The notes under the pieces are model-generated. The model had not been told where the DNA came from. It saw only the letters and a list, made by a program, of their open reading frames with translations, and ran no database searches. Made by a program: the position numbers and the translations under genes. From assembly GCF_029504695.1 (NCBI RefSeq), contig NZ_JAQFIN010000001.1, positions 1 through 64,000 of the forward strand: DNA of 64,000 nt, in the 5' to 3' direction. Shown piece after piece: positions 1 through 8,478 of this stretch. Each line of letters starts with the position of its first letter. Position 1 is the stretch's first letter. Origin of the DNA: Parabacteroides sp. PF5-6. Its GTDB lineage: Bacteria > Bacteroidota > Bacteroidia > Bacteroidales > Tannerellaceae.

Positions 1-50
1 TCGATGATTTGTAAGCGAAGAGAGTCATCCATTCCTTTTACTGTTCGCAT
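1..50 (-). CDS. Possible 5' end of a gene running off the left edge
   Basis: On the minus strand an open frame starts at ATG 50-48, or more likely at a second in-frame ATG 32-30 preceded by AAAGG, and continues to the window edge (MDDSLRLQII). Only 10-16 residues are visible, so nothing can be said of function. It would be transcribed away from the repeat element at 100-420. This is a weak call that depends on sequence outside the window. Confidence 0.3.
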   Translation of the reverse strand, partial: MRTVKGMDDSLRLQII

Positions 51-99
51 CTTTTTTAAGTTTTGCAAACTGTAAACTTTTTTCAGTAGAAGACATTTT

Positions 100-425
100 G
101 TAGTCGAATGGTGAATGTCAATGAATGTAAACTGTGAATAGTGGTAAACCGATCATTCCGAACAGAGTTTTTCATTTTTTTACTTACATCATACAGCCGG
201 AATAGGCGACAATGTTAAACGAATCACTATTGGGGCTCCCCAACAGGTGTCGGAAAGTTACTTACAGGAAATTTGCGGCTTTTTTTGCTGTTTGAAATGG
301 TTATGTGGCTGATATACAGAGGTGAAAGAAAATCCTGTATGATGTAAGTAAAAAAACGAAAAACTTTGTTTGGAGGGTATTTTGGGGGGATTCCGTTCGT
401 AAACTGCGCGCGCAGCGCGTGCCGC
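100..425. repeat. Copy 1 of a structured 212-bp inverted-repeat element with extended flanks
   Basis: The core at 160-371 is 212 bp and starts and ends with inverted repeats of about 37 bp (GAACAGAGTTTTTCATTTTT at the left, AAAAAAACGAAAAACTTTGT at the right). It matches 20916-21127, also 212 bp, in the opposite orientation. Homology extends beyond the core on both sides: GTAGTCGAATGG at 100 on the left, and GTTCGTAAACTGCGCGCG at 395 on the right after a small indel. No protein is encoded. It looks like a small non-autonomous mobile element or a structured RNA/DNA element. Confidence 0.75.
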
Positions 426-557
426 AGGTAAGAGAGAGAGACCTTCGGCCACGCGCGCAGCGTGCTTTTAAATCGTTTGATATTCGATAATTTAGTTTCT
501 CCACCTTTTGAACTTCAACCCGTGCACATTTCTTTACGGAGAAACCTATCGAATCCC

Positions 558-588
558 TTGGACGTTAGGCTTTTATTCCCTATCTTTA
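558..588 (+). promoter_or_regulatory. Putative Bacteroidota promoter for the ORF6N gene
   Basis: TTG at 558-560 and TATCTTTA at 581-588 (consensus TAnnTTTG with one mismatch) are separated by 20 bases, the usual spacing. The transcript would start near 595, which supports ATG 612 as the start and argues against the longer GTG frame from 462. Confidence 0.45.
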
Positions 589-611
589 GCCCACACGCAA
601 ACGATAAAACT

Positions 612-1193
612 ATGAAATCGCTATACCCCAGCTCCGGAAACTCTTCGATTCAACAGCAGATTTATGAAATCCGTGATCAGCGGGTGATGCTTGATTTTGA
701 TCTGGCGGCGATCTACGGCATAGAGACCAAACAACTCAAACGTTCCGTGCGGAGAAATCCCGAGCGCTTCGAAGGAGAAGATTTTATGTTTGAACTGACG
801 CGCGAAGAATGGGCTAACTTGAGGTGCCAATTTGGCTCCTCAAGCTGGGGCGGAAGTCGATACGCTCCTTTCGCCTTTACGGAACATGGCGTAGCGATGC
901 TGAGCAGTGTGCTCCATTCGCCGGCTGCTATTGAAATAAATAGAGGGATTATCCGCGCCTTTGTCGCTGTGCGCCAACAGCTTGCGACCCCGCCGGTCGA
1001 TCGATACACCGAGCTACAGGCCGATCTTATGGCACTCAAAGCCTATATCGAAGAGGTCTTTACCGACTACAATGATATCAACGAAGATACCCGGATGCAG
1101 CTAGAACTGATCAACGAATCCCTCGCCGAGCTACAGGCCGACCGGAAGCTTACCGCCACCTCTCGACGCCCGATAGGCTATACATCTCGTTAG
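612..1193 (+). CDS. ORF6N domain-containing protein
   Basis: A 193-residue protein whose first about 120 residues match the ORF6N domain, a presumed DNA-binding module of phages and bacterial accessory regions. Landmarks are IYEIRDQRVMLDFDLAAIYG, ETKQLKRSVRRNPERF and FTEHGVAMLSSVL, followed by a conserved INRGIIRAFVAVRQ helix. The C-terminal third is charged and helical. The frame is open from a GTG at 462, but ATG 612 follows a promoter-like sequence and begins just before the domain, so it is preferred. The gene stands alone between repeat elements rich in GCGCGCAGCGC, suggesting an accessory gene. Its target is unknown. Confidence 0.85.
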   Translation: MKSLYPSSGNSSIQQQIYEIRDQRVMLDFDLAAIYGIETKQLKRSVRRNPERFEGEDFMFELTREEWANLRCQFGSSSWGGSRYAPFAFTEHGVAMLSSVLHSPAAIEINRGIIRAFVAVRQQLATPPVDRYTELQADLMALKAYIEEVFTDYNDINEDTRMQLELINESLAELQADRKLTATSRRPIGYTSR

Positions 1194-1632
1194 TCCATTG
1201 CGTAAACATTGCGCGCGCAGCGCCACCTTCTACTTCTCTCCGTTTTACCCCTGCCAAATAAAACATCGCACTTTGGTCGACCAAAGCGCAATGTTTTTTT
1301 TACCAAAGTGTAATGTTTTTTCGCCCAAAGTGCGATGTTTTGGAAAAGGGGGGCTGGCGGGTTTCAAATTTCCTTCGATTGACCGCTCCGCGCCTACCAA
1401 CTACTAACTACCGAAGAAAATCTTCCCATTTTCTTCTATCTCCCGTTTGGCGTCTGTTGTCAGTCGTTGTATTTGTCTGCAAATCTTTTGGGATTTGAGG
1501 ATTGTCTGAACTTGGATTATACGGATTAAATGATAGTCTATGAGTTTGTAAGTGAGATATATTCAGGTTCATAGTCAATCATTTAATCAGTAGAATCAGA
1601 GTTCAGAAATCTTCACATATTTTGTGCGCAAA
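1194..1632. repeat. Intergenic repeat mosaic (CACTTTGG element and flanks)
   Basis: No gene is supported here. 1253-1373 holds three AT/GC-alternating hairpin units around CCAAAGCGCAATG / CATCGCACTTTGG, closely matching 51090-51180 in the same orientation but with one extra unit. 1373-1435 (CTACCAACTACTAACTACC, GAAGAAAATCTTCC) recurs inverted at about 21528-21620. 1626-1656 is an ACTACCGGTAGT palindrome that runs into the end of the CPBP gene. The short frames at 1198-1498 lie over these repeats and are not considered genes. Confidence 0.7.
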
Positions 1633-2544
1633 CTACCGGTAGTTTGACGAAGGGGGTGTGGAGGCTCCTTTTACTGCCGAAACGGGGCGGGCGTAATAGC
1701 CCCAGATCAATCCAATAGCAATGACCGACAGGATCACACAGAGTAGGGATCCTTCGAAGCCGAAGGCGCCGCCGTTCCAATGGTTTTCTTTGTCGATGGA
1801 GAGGTGGGTCAAGGCGTATAGTTCTTGTCCGCTGACATTGAAGCCGGCGATGGCTTGCATGAAGTTCCAACTGAAATGCAGGGCGATGGGGTAGAGTAGG
1901 TTGCGGTTGAAGAGGTAAGGCAGCCCGATCAGTATGCCCGACAGGAAGATGGTCAATAAGGGGATGCCGCCGAAAGCGGGATTGGCGAAGTGAGCCAGGG
2001 AGAAGAAGAAGGAGCTGACCAATAAGGCGACATATTTATTCATCGACGCCATCAGGTTACGCTGCACATAGCCACGAAAGATAATCTCTTCGTTTACGGA
2101 GACCAAAAGAAACAAGAGAATGGAGAGCATGAAACTTTGTATATCAAAAGAGATCTCCGTGATCCGTACTTGCCCGGTTTGCCAAAGGATAAAGAATCCG
2201 ACGCCGATAATCAGGAAGCCCGTCAGTAGTCCGATACCGATATTCTTCGCCTGCCCTTTGAGTTGCAGTCCGATGTGTTTGAACGGTTCTTCATCGACCT
2301 TCCGGACAAAGAGCCAGACCACACCCAGCGTGGCGATCAGGCTAAAGACCAACATAATCACCTCCTGCCACAGGGTCGCCTGGTTATTCTCCGAATCGAA
2401 AGGGATACCTGCCACCCACATGCCGATCGCCTGGAAGATGGCGAGCAGAATCATCCAAGGCAGGATAATCAATAACACACGTACCCAGCCTTTGTCGATG
2501 ACGGGTTCTTTCTTTTCGATGGTGGGTGTTTCCTGTGGTTCCAT
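1633..2544 (-). CDS. CPBP family intramembrane glutamic endopeptidase
   Basis: A 303-residue polytopic membrane protein with about eight hydrophobic segments. The CPBP (Abi/CAAX protease) signature is clear: EEIIFRG near residue 150, then an HFANPAF segment and HFSWNFMQ, supplying the Glu-Glu, Arg and His residues of the intramembrane active site. Family members cleave prenylated or other membrane proteins, or provide bacteriocin self-immunity; the substrate here is unknown. It lies 15 bases after the HAD gene on the same strand, so the two are probably co-transcribed. The last residues (SSNYR) and the TAG stop are encoded inside an ACTACCGGTAGT palindromic repeat, so the native C-terminus may have been altered by repeat insertion. 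Confidence 0.88.
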   Translation of the reverse strand: MEPQETPTIEKKEPVIDKGWVRVLLIILPWMILLAIFQAIGMWVAGIPFDSENNQATLWQEVIMLVFSLIATLGVVWLFVRKVDEEPFKHIGLQLKGQAKNIGIGLLTGFLIIGVGFFILWQTGQVRITEISFDIQSFMLSILLFLLVSVNEEIIFRGYVQRNLMASMNKYVALLVSSFFFSLAHFANPAFGGIPLLTIFLSGILIGLPYLFNRNLLYPIALHFSWNFMQAIAGFNVSGQELYALTHLSIDKENHWNGGAFGFEGSLLCVILSVIAIGLIWGYYARPVSAVKGASTPPSSNYR

Positions 2545-2559
2545 GTGTCTGATTTCTAT

Positions 2560-3240
2560 TTACTGATTAACAATACTTTGCCATTGACTGGCCAATGTCG
2601 CCATATCATGAAAAAGAAGGCTGGCACCGGCATCGAGCAATAACTGATCGGGTAGGGGGCCGGTATTGACGGCAATGGTAAAGATACCGGCAGCGACGGC
2701 GGCCTGCACGCCCAACGGAGCATTTTCAACGACTATGGCTTCATGGGCTTCGACGCCAGCCTTTTCCAATCCCATCAGATAAGGTTCGGGATGCGGTTTG
2801 CCGTGAGTCACATCGTATGCGGTGACCATCTTCTCCCGTTCGAAGTAACCGGGGAAGTCATGTTTTACTTTATCGAAAAGGCTATGTTGTCCTGATCCCG
2901 TCACAATCAACGTCTGCAGATGAGAAGCTTTGACAGCGTTTAATACATCCAAGGCCCCTTGCATAACCGTTCCGGAGTTATACTGATTGAAAAGATCGGC
3001 TTTTTCCTGGTAGATCGTTTGTTTTTCTTGTTCGGTCGCGTCGCGTTGGAATGTGCGTTGGAAAAGCAGGTTGATTGTACTCTCGCCCGTGCGTCCTTCG
3101 AGTAGGTAAAAGTCTTCCAGACTGGAAATCAAGTGATACCTGTTGGCTATCTCTTTCCAGGCGCGGGCATGGAAAGGCATGGAGTCGTAGAGCACGCCAT
3201 CCATATCGAAAAGAACGGCTTTGGGCATTGTTGTATTCAT
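2560..3240 (-). CDS. HAD superfamily hydrolase, beta-phosphoglucomutase-like
   Basis: A 226-residue haloacid dehalogenase phosphatase or phosphomutase. Motif I is FDMDGVLYDS near the N-terminus (nucleophile first Asp, acid/base second Asp), motif II is LIVTGSG, motif III the Lys of GKPHPEPYL, and motif IV VVENAPLGVQAA. A helical cap follows motif I, as in the PGMB/subfamily IA group, so sugar phosphates are likely substrates; the exact one is unknown. ATG 3240 is preferred because an upstream frame to 3291 runs through the pgi terminator. The next ATG, at 3228 (MPKAVLF), is an alternative. It follows pgi and precedes the CPBP gene. Confidence 0.88.
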   Translation of the reverse strand: MNTTMPKAVLFDMDGVLYDSMPFHARAWKEIANRYHLISSLEDFYLLEGRTGESTINLLFQRTFQRDATEQEKQTIYQEKADLFNQYNSGTVMQGALDVLNAVKASHLQTLIVTGSGQHSLFDKVKHDFPGYFEREKMVTAYDVTHGKPHPEPYLMGLEKAGVEAHEAIVVENAPLGVQAAVAAGIFTIAVNTGPLPDQLLLDAGASLLFHDMATLASQWQSIVNQ

Positions 3241-3258
3241 CTTTTTATACATTTTTGA

Positions 3259-3302
3259 TAAAAAAATACGAACTACGAATGGTCTTTTCATTCGTAATTC
3301 GT
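3259..3302 (-). terminator. Rho-independent terminator after pgi
   Basis: Read on the minus strand, a 14-base stem (right arm plus-strand 3289-3302, left arm 3268-3281, about one mismatch) encloses a seven-base loop and is followed by a T run (plus-strand A run 3260-3266). It would end or attenuate transcripts from lysS-gpsA-pgi before the HAD gene. Confidence 0.65.
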
Positions 3303-3323
3303 AATTCTTAATTCGTAATTGTC

Positions 3324-4667
3324 TTAAAGCTTCGCCCGGATCGCCTCCGACTCCTTCTCAAAGCCGGGTTTGTTCAACAGGGCGAACATATTCTTTTTGT
3401 AGGCTTCTACTCCCGGTTGATCGAAAGGATTGACTTCGAGCATATAACCGCTGATGCCGCAACCTCTCTCAAAGAAATAGAACAATTGGCCGATATAATA
3501 CGGATTGACTTCCGGCAGGGTGATCTTGATATTGGGCACACCACCGTCGACATGTGCCAGTTGGGTACCTAACTCCGCCATCTTATTGACTTCATCCACG
3601 CGTTTGCCGGCAAGGAAGTTCAAGCCGTCGAGATCAGCTTCGTCCATCGGTACTTCCACTTTGTGATCGGGTGTTTCTACGGAGATCACCGTTTCGAAGA
3701 TCGTGCGTTCGCCATCCTGGATCCATTGACCCATGGAATGCAGGTCGGTGGTCAGGTCGACCGATGCCGGGAAGATGCCTTTGCCGTCTTTCCCTTCGCT
3801 CTCGCCGTAGAGTTGTTTCCACCATTCGGCGATATAATGCAGTTTTGGATGGAAGTTCGCCAGGATCTCGATCTTCTTCCCACTCTTATACAGTTCATTG
3901 CGCGTAGCGGCATAGATCGCTGCCAGGTTTTCCGCGAAAGGCACACTGACATCGGTTGCTTTTTCCATCGATACGGCACCGGCCACCAGCTCGCGGATGG
4001 AGATACCCGCTACGGCGATGGGCAACAGGCCGACCGGTGTCAGGACGGAGAATCGTCCGCCCACATTGTCGGGAATGATAAAAGTCTTATAGCCTTCCTG
4101 ATCCGCCAGGGTGCGCAGGGCACCTTTGCGGGCATCGGTAATAGCCACGATGCGCTGCTTCGCCTCCTCTTTGCCCAACGTATCTTCGAGTTGCTTTTTG
4201 AGGATACGGAAAGCCAGGGCCGGCTCGGTGGTCGTGCCCGATTTGGAGATATTGATGATACCGAAGCGTTTGCCTTTGAGGTATTCGGTCAGTTCATACA
4301 GGTAATCTTCACCGATATTATGTCCGGCATAAACCAGGACCGGATTCTCGCGTTTGGCTTGCAGCCAGTCGAAGCTATTGTTCAGGGCTTCGATCACCGC
4401 TTTGGTGCCCAGGTAGCTGCCACCGATACCGATGGTGACGATCACTTCGCATTGCGAGCGGAGGATACGGGCAGTGTCTTCAATATCCGCCAGTTCAGCC
4501 TCGGTAATGGAAGAGGGCAGGTGCATCCAGCCCAGGAAATCATTACCGGCACCGTTGCCGTTTTCCAATAACGCATTGCACGCGTTTGCTTTCCCTTCCC
4601 AGGCATATACCTGTTCTTTGGTGATGGCGCCCAGCGCCTTGTTGATGTCTAAACCAATTGTTTTCAT
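3324..4667 (-). CDS. pgi: Glucose-6-phosphate isomerase
   Basis: A 447-residue phosphoglucose isomerase, the length of the shorter bacterial form. It interconverts glucose 6-phosphate and fructose 6-phosphate in the cytoplasm. SIS-type sugar-phosphate motifs are visible: [32 protein letters not shown], and [14 protein letters not shown]; the catalytic Glu lies in [11 protein letters not shown], and the C-terminal [12 protein letters not shown] carries the active-site Lys region. It is 30 bases downstream of gpsA and probably in the lysS-gpsA-pgi operon. A strong hairpin terminator follows. Confidence 0.97.
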   Translation of the reverse strand: MKTIGLDINKALGAITKEQVYAWEGKANACNALLENGNGAGNDFLGWMHLPSSITEAELADIEDTARILRSQCEVIVTIGIGGSYLGTKAVIEALNNSFDWLQAKRENPVLVYAGHNIGEDYLYELTEYLKGKRFGIINISKSGTTTEPALAFRILKKQLEDTLGKEEAKQRIVAITDARKGALRTLADQEGYKTFIIPDNVGGRFSVLTPVGLLPIAVAGISIRELVAGAVSMEKATDVSVPFAENLAAIYAATRNELYKSGKKIEILANFHPKLHYIAEWWKQLYGESEGKDGKGIFPASVDLTTDLHSMGQWIQDGERTIFETVISVETPDHKVEVPMDEADLDGLNFLAGKRVDEVNKMAELGTQLAHVDGGVPNIKITLPEVNPYYIGQLFYFFERGCGISGYMLEVNPFDQPGVEAYKKNMFALLNKPGFEKESEAIRAKL

Positions 4668-4697
4668 ATTTTTTTTTCCTTCTAACTACTATATATA

Positions 4698-5693
4698 TTA
4701 CACAAATGTTTTCGTCAGTTCCCGAATCTCGGCTGTTGCCGATACTTTTTCGTAGAGGATCCGGTAGAGGGTATCGAGGATCGGCATCTCTACCTTGTAT
4801 TTCTCGTTGATCTCGTATATACATTTCGTGCCGAAATAGCCTTCGGCAATCATCTCCATTTCCAGTTGGGCGGTTTTCACCGAATAGCCTTTGCCGATCA
4901 TCGTGCCGAACGTGCGGTTGCGGCTGAAGCGCGAATAGGCGGTCACCAAGAGGTCGCCCAGGTAGACCGAGTCGGTGATGTCGCGCTCGATCGGGTGCAC
5001 CGTATCGATAAACCGGCGCATCTCTTTGATCGCGTTCGTCAGGAATAAAGCCTGGAAGTTATCACCGTATTTCATGCCGTGGCATATCCCGGCCACAACC
5101 GAATAGACATTCTTCAAGACCGAAGCATATTCAATGCCGGTCACATCCTGCGACGGGGCGTTGCGGAGATAGTGGTTGTTGAATATCCGCGATAACATCT
5201 CGGCTTTCCCACTGTCCGTACAGCCCAATGTGAGGTACGACAAACGTTCCAACGCGATCTCTTCCGCATGACAGGGACCGCCGATCACGGCGATATTCTC
5301 GTGCGGCACTTGATAGTATTCCGCGAAATAATCGGTGATCAGCATATTCTCTTCCGGCACCAAGCCTTTGATGGCGGAGATGATCAGTTTGTCTTTCAAC
5401 GAGGCTTTCACCTTTTTCAGATGTTGTTTGAGAAAAGGGGAAGGGATGGCGAATATCAAGGTGTCGGAGTCGCGGATCACCTGGTTGATATCGGAATAGA
5501 AGGTGATCCGTTGGGTGTCGAACGCAACCGAAGTGAGGTAATTGGGATTATGCCCCACCTGCTTGAACGATTCGATCAGTTCCGGACGCCGCATATACCA
5601 ATGGATATGTTCCTGCGTCGACAAAACGATCTTGGCCAGCGCCGTAGCCCAGCTACCGCCACCCATAATTGCTATTTTCCCGGGCAATGCCAT
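4698..5693 (-). CDS. gpsA: NAD(P)H-dependent glycerol-3-phosphate dehydrogenase
   Basis: A 331-residue enzyme that reduces dihydroxyacetone phosphate to sn-glycerol 3-phosphate for phospholipid synthesis. The Rossmann nucleotide motif GGGSWA is at residues 11-16. Further family blocks are SAIKGL, GGPCHAEEIA, the catalytic Lys in ASVLKNVYSVVAGI, and GDNFQALFLTNAIKEM. Eleven bases separate it from the lysS stop, so translation is probably coupled. The position between lysS and pgi is frequent in Bacteroidales. Confidence 0.96.
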   Translation of the reverse strand: MALPGKIAIMGGGSWATALAKIVLSTQEHIHWYMRRPELIESFKQVGHNPNYLTSVAFDTQRITFYSDINQVIRDSDTLIFAIPSPFLKQHLKKVKASLKDKLIISAIKGLVPEENMLITDYFAEYYQVPHENIAVIGGPCHAEEIALERLSYLTLGCTDSGKAEMLSRIFNNHYLRNAPSQDVTGIEYASVLKNVYSVVAGICHGMKYGDNFQALFLTNAIKEMRRFIDTVHPIERDITDSVYLGDLLVTAYSRFSRNRTFGTMIGKGYSVKTAQLEMEMIAEGYFGTKCIYEINEKYKVEMPILDTLYRILYEKVSATAEIRELTKTFV

Positions 5694-5704
5694 GTCTCGC
5701 CGAT

Positions 5705-7435
5705 TTAGTGTTGCGCCTGAGCGATCCAGTTTTCCACCTCCTGGAGCGTGGGGTTCTGGAGTTCCAGTTTATGTTTTTTATTCAAGCCGCAGAGCTCCTG
5801 GTGGAACTTGCCCGCTTTGAGCTCTTTCAATTGATCTACCGTCAGATAGCCGGCTTTCTGAATCGCCGCAACCCACTCGGCCGGGATGCCCAAGGCTTCA
5901 TATTTATCCGACGCGTCGCGTTTGACCGTCTTCTCCGGACGCATCTGCGGGAAGAGCAATACTTCCTGGATGCTTTCCTGACCGGTCATGAACATCGTTA
6001 GGCGGTCCATGCCGATACCGATACCACTCGTCGGAGGCATACCGTATTCCAAAGCGCGCAGGAAGTCCTGATCGATAAACATCGCTTCGTCGTCTCCTTT
6101 TTCCGAGAGCTTAAGCTGGTCTTCGAAACGGATACGCTGGTCGATCGGGTCGTTGAGTTCCGAATAGGCATTGGCCAGTTCCTTGCCGTTGACCATCAGT
6201 TCGAAACGCTCGGTCAGTTCCGGGTTCGAGCGGTGTTTCTTGGTCAGCGGAGACATCTCGACCGGGTAGTCGATGATGAACGTCGGCTGGATGTAATTGC
6301 CTTCGCATTTGGCACCGAAGATCTCGTCGATCAGTTTGCCTTTACCCATGGTTTCGTCTTGCTCGACACCGATTTGTTTGCAGACTTCACGCAACTGCGC
6401 TTCGTCCATGCCATTGATATCGATGCCGGTGAACTCTTTGATCGAGTCGATCATCGTTACCCGGGGGTAAGGCGCTTTGTAGTCGATTTCTTTGTCGCCC
6501 ATCATCACCTTGGTCGTGCCGTTGACATCCATACAGATCTTTTCCAGCATCCGTTCGGTGAAGTCCATCATCCAGTTGTAGTCCTTATACGAAGCATAGA
6601 ACTCCATCACGGTGAACTCCGGATTATGTGTACGGTCCATGCCTTCGTTGCGGAAGTTACGGCTGAACTCATAAACCCCTTCGAACCCACCGACAATCAG
6701 TCGCTTCAGATAAAGCTCGTTGGCGATACGCAGATACAAAGGAATATCCAACGCGTTATGGTGCGTGATGAACGGACGGGCGCTTGCTCCTCCGGGAATG
6801 CTCTGCAGTACGGGGGTATCTACTTCGATATAGCCGTGATTGTTCAAGAACTCACGCATGGAGTTGAACACCTTGGTGCGTTTGAGGAATACTTCTTTCA
6901 CGCCTTCGTTCACGATCAGGTCGACATAGCGTTGGCGATAGCGTTGCTCCGGATCCGTAAAACCGTCGTACACGACCCCGTCTTTCATTTTGACAATCGG
7001 TAATACGCGCAGCGATTTCGACAATACCGTCAGTTCCTCGGCGTGGATGGAGATCTCGCCCATCTGCGTACGGAACACAAAACCTTTGATTCCGATAAAG
7101 TCACCGATATCCAATAGTTTCTTGAATACAGTATTATATAATTCTTTATCCTCTCCCGGACATAAGTCATCCCGTGAGATATAAACCTGAATACGTCCTT
7201 CCGAGTCTTGCAATTCAACGAATGAAGCCTTCCCCATAATGCGGCGGCTCATGATTCGTCCGGCTACCTGCACGGGACGCCGTTCAGCCTCGTCTTGGAA
7301 CGATTGTTTTATTTCAGTAGAATATGCATTGGTTTTATACTCTGCGGCTGGATAGGGTTCGATACCCATGGCGCGTAATTGCTCCATGCTGTTACGCCGG
7401 AAAATTTCCTGTTCACTCAGTTCTAAATGACTCAT
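5705..7435 (-). CDS. lysS: Lysyl-tRNA synthetase (class II)
   Basis: A 576-residue class II aminoacyl-tRNA synthetase. An N-terminal OB-fold anticodon-binding domain (about 55-165) precedes the catalytic core. Motif 2 is FRNEGMDRTHNPEFT and motif 3 GIGIGMDRLTMF. The protein runs about 70 residues past the usual end of E. coli-type LysS; this tail (from about residue 505, KRDASDKYEALGIPAEW onward) has a helical, helix-hairpin-helix-like look and seems a lineage-specific extension. It is the first gene of the lysS-gpsA-pgi run, behind a TACTTTTG promoter box at 7464-7471. Confidence 0.97.
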   Translation of the reverse strand: MSHLELSEQEIFRRNSMEQLRAMGIEPYPAAEYKTNAYSTEIKQSFQDEAERRPVQVAGRIMSRRIMGKASFVELQDSEGRIQVYISRDDLCPGEDKELYNTVFKKLLDIGDFIGIKGFVFRTQMGEISIHAEELTVLSKSLRVLPIVKMKDGVVYDGFTDPEQRYRQRYVDLIVNEGVKEVFLKRTKVFNSMREFLNNHGYIEVDTPVLQSIPGGASARPFITHHNALDIPLYLRIANELYLKRLIVGGFEGVYEFSRNFRNEGMDRTHNPEFTVMEFYASYKDYNWMMDFTERMLEKICMDVNGTTKVMMGDKEIDYKAPYPRVTMIDSIKEFTGIDINGMDEAQLREVCKQIGVEQDETMGKGKLIDEIFGAKCEGNYIQPTFIIDYPVEMSPLTKKHRSNPELTERFELMVNGKELANAYSELNDPIDQRIRFEDQLKLSEKGDDEAMFIDQDFLRALEYGMPPTSGIGIGMDRLTMFMTGQESIQEVLLFPQMRPEKTVKRDASDKYEALGIPAEWVAAIQKAGYLTVDQLKELKAGKFHQELCGLNKKHKLELQNPTLQEVENWIAQAQH

Positions 7436-7463
7436 TATGATATGAATTTGTTATAATACGGCG

Positions 7464-7471
7464 CAAAAGTA
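7464..7471 (-). promoter_or_regulatory. lysS: -7 promoter box for the lysS operon
   Basis: Minus-strand TACTTTTG matches the Bacteroidota TAnnTTTG element and lies about 30 bases upstream of the lysS ATG. No clear -33 TTTG was found at the expected distance. Confidence 0.5.
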
Positions 7472-7580
7472 CAAAAAAACCGGCTATTGCGTGAGTAATA
7501 TAGGAATAAATCCGTTTTTGTCCTTCCGGGGAAACGAAAACCTTGCGGCAAAGAATTTCTGCCGCATGGCAGGAGTATTT

Positions 7581-7626
7581 ACTTGTTGATAACCGTCAAC
7601 ACATTTGTTGATAATTATCAACAAGT
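7581..7626. promoter_or_regulatory. Operator-like palindrome between lysS and the TonB receptor operon
   Basis: TTGTTGATAATTATCAACAA at 7605-7624 is a perfect 20-base palindrome, and a further half site TTGTTGATAA sits at 7583-7592. This spacing and symmetry suit a dimeric repressor. The core resembles Fur-family operators (TGATAAT/ATTATCA) but lacks the central base, so the regulator is not identified. Confidence 0.5.
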
Positions 7627-7692
7627 GAATGCTCCCTGTAATTTGCTAAATTCAAGGGGGTATAATTCTTTATTTCCCAGGGAAAAAAGAGG

Positions 7693-7721
7693 TTGCTGTT
7701 TCGGGAAAAGCGTTATATTTG
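7693..7721 (+). promoter_or_regulatory. Promoter of the TonB receptor operon
   Basis: TTG at 7693-7695 and TATATTTG at 7714-7721 are separated by 18 bases, 30 bases upstream of the ATG at 7752. The -7 box fits the Bacteroidota consensus exactly. Confidence 0.6.
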
Positions 7722-7751
7722 CTCGCATGTTTGCTAAATCTAAATAGTATT

Positions 7752-8474
7752 ATGAAATATAAGGCAATTATAGTGGTCGTTGCGGCCTTAAGTTTAGGGA
7801 TGCAATTGAAGGCGCAGGAAGCTACTGAAGGGGTGAATATCGTACCCGATAAAGTTATCGTTGAATATCTTAATTCAGCTAAAAACCAGGCGGTTGTCTT
7901 CAATGGGAAAGAGCAAACGCCTTACGATCAGGTTTTCACGAATCATCCGTATCTGCTCACTCCGGACTATGTGCAGGGCAAGTTATTACATAACGATATC
8001 TTCTATACGGAGATTCCTTTGCGTCTGGATCTTTACCGCGATGAGATCATCACCACCATGCCCAATACCCCTTATAATATAGTGCTTGAGAAAGAAAAGG
8101 TAACGGAAGCGTTGATTTCCGGTTATCATATTATTCGTCATGATGAAAAGCGATGGCCCAATATCCCCAAAGGCAATTACCTGGTTTTGTTGAGCGACGG
8201 CGCCTATCCGATCGTCAAGAAGTACCAGGTGACGTTGGATCAGAAGATTGTGGATCAGAATGTAGATTATACGTTTCAGATACGGGAACGTTTCTATGTG
8301 TATAAAGATAAGGTATGTCACCCGGTTTCGAACAAAGGATCCATACTTAAACTTTTCCCGGATAAAAAGAAAGAGCTTTCCGCTTATATGAAGCAGCAAA
8401 AGCTGAATTTCCGGAAACAACGGGAGCAGTCGATCGTGGCTATTGTTGAATATTATGAACATTTGAAACACTAA
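7752..8474 (+). CDS. Secreted protein of unknown function, first gene of the TonB receptor operon
   Basis: A 240-residue protein with a signal peptide (MKYKAIIVVVAALSLGMQLKA, cleavage near AQE). The mature part is soluble, with no transmembrane helix, and ends in a basic helical tail (KQQKLNFRKQREQS). I do not recognise the family. ATG 7752 is chosen because it starts the signal peptide and lies just after the promoter; the frame extends to 7719 without a better start. Four bases separate its stop from the receptor start, so it is likely a periplasmic or surface partner of that receptor. Confidence 0.75.
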   Translation: MKYKAIIVVVAALSLGMQLKAQEATEGVNIVPDKVIVEYLNSAKNQAVVFNGKEQTPYDQVFTNHPYLLTPDYVQGKLLHNDIFYTEIPLRLDLYRDEIITTMPNTPYNIVLEKEKVTEALISGYHIIRHDEKRWPNIPKGNYLVLLSDGAYPIVKKYQVTLDQKIVDQNVDYTFQIRERFYVYKDKVCHPVSNKGSILKLFPDKKKELSAYMKQQKLNFRKQREQSIVAIVEYYEHLKH

Positions 8475-8478
8475 ACAG

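Noticed and set aside
462-611. N-terminal extension of the ORF6N gene from a GTG at 462
   Set aside because: The ATG at 612 follows a well-spaced promoter at 558-588 and begins the recognised domain; the extension crosses repeat sequence.
1198-1498. Two overlapping short plus-strand frames
   Set aside because: They lie over the CACTTTGG repeat and its flanks, lack a ribosome site, and have no coding-like composition.
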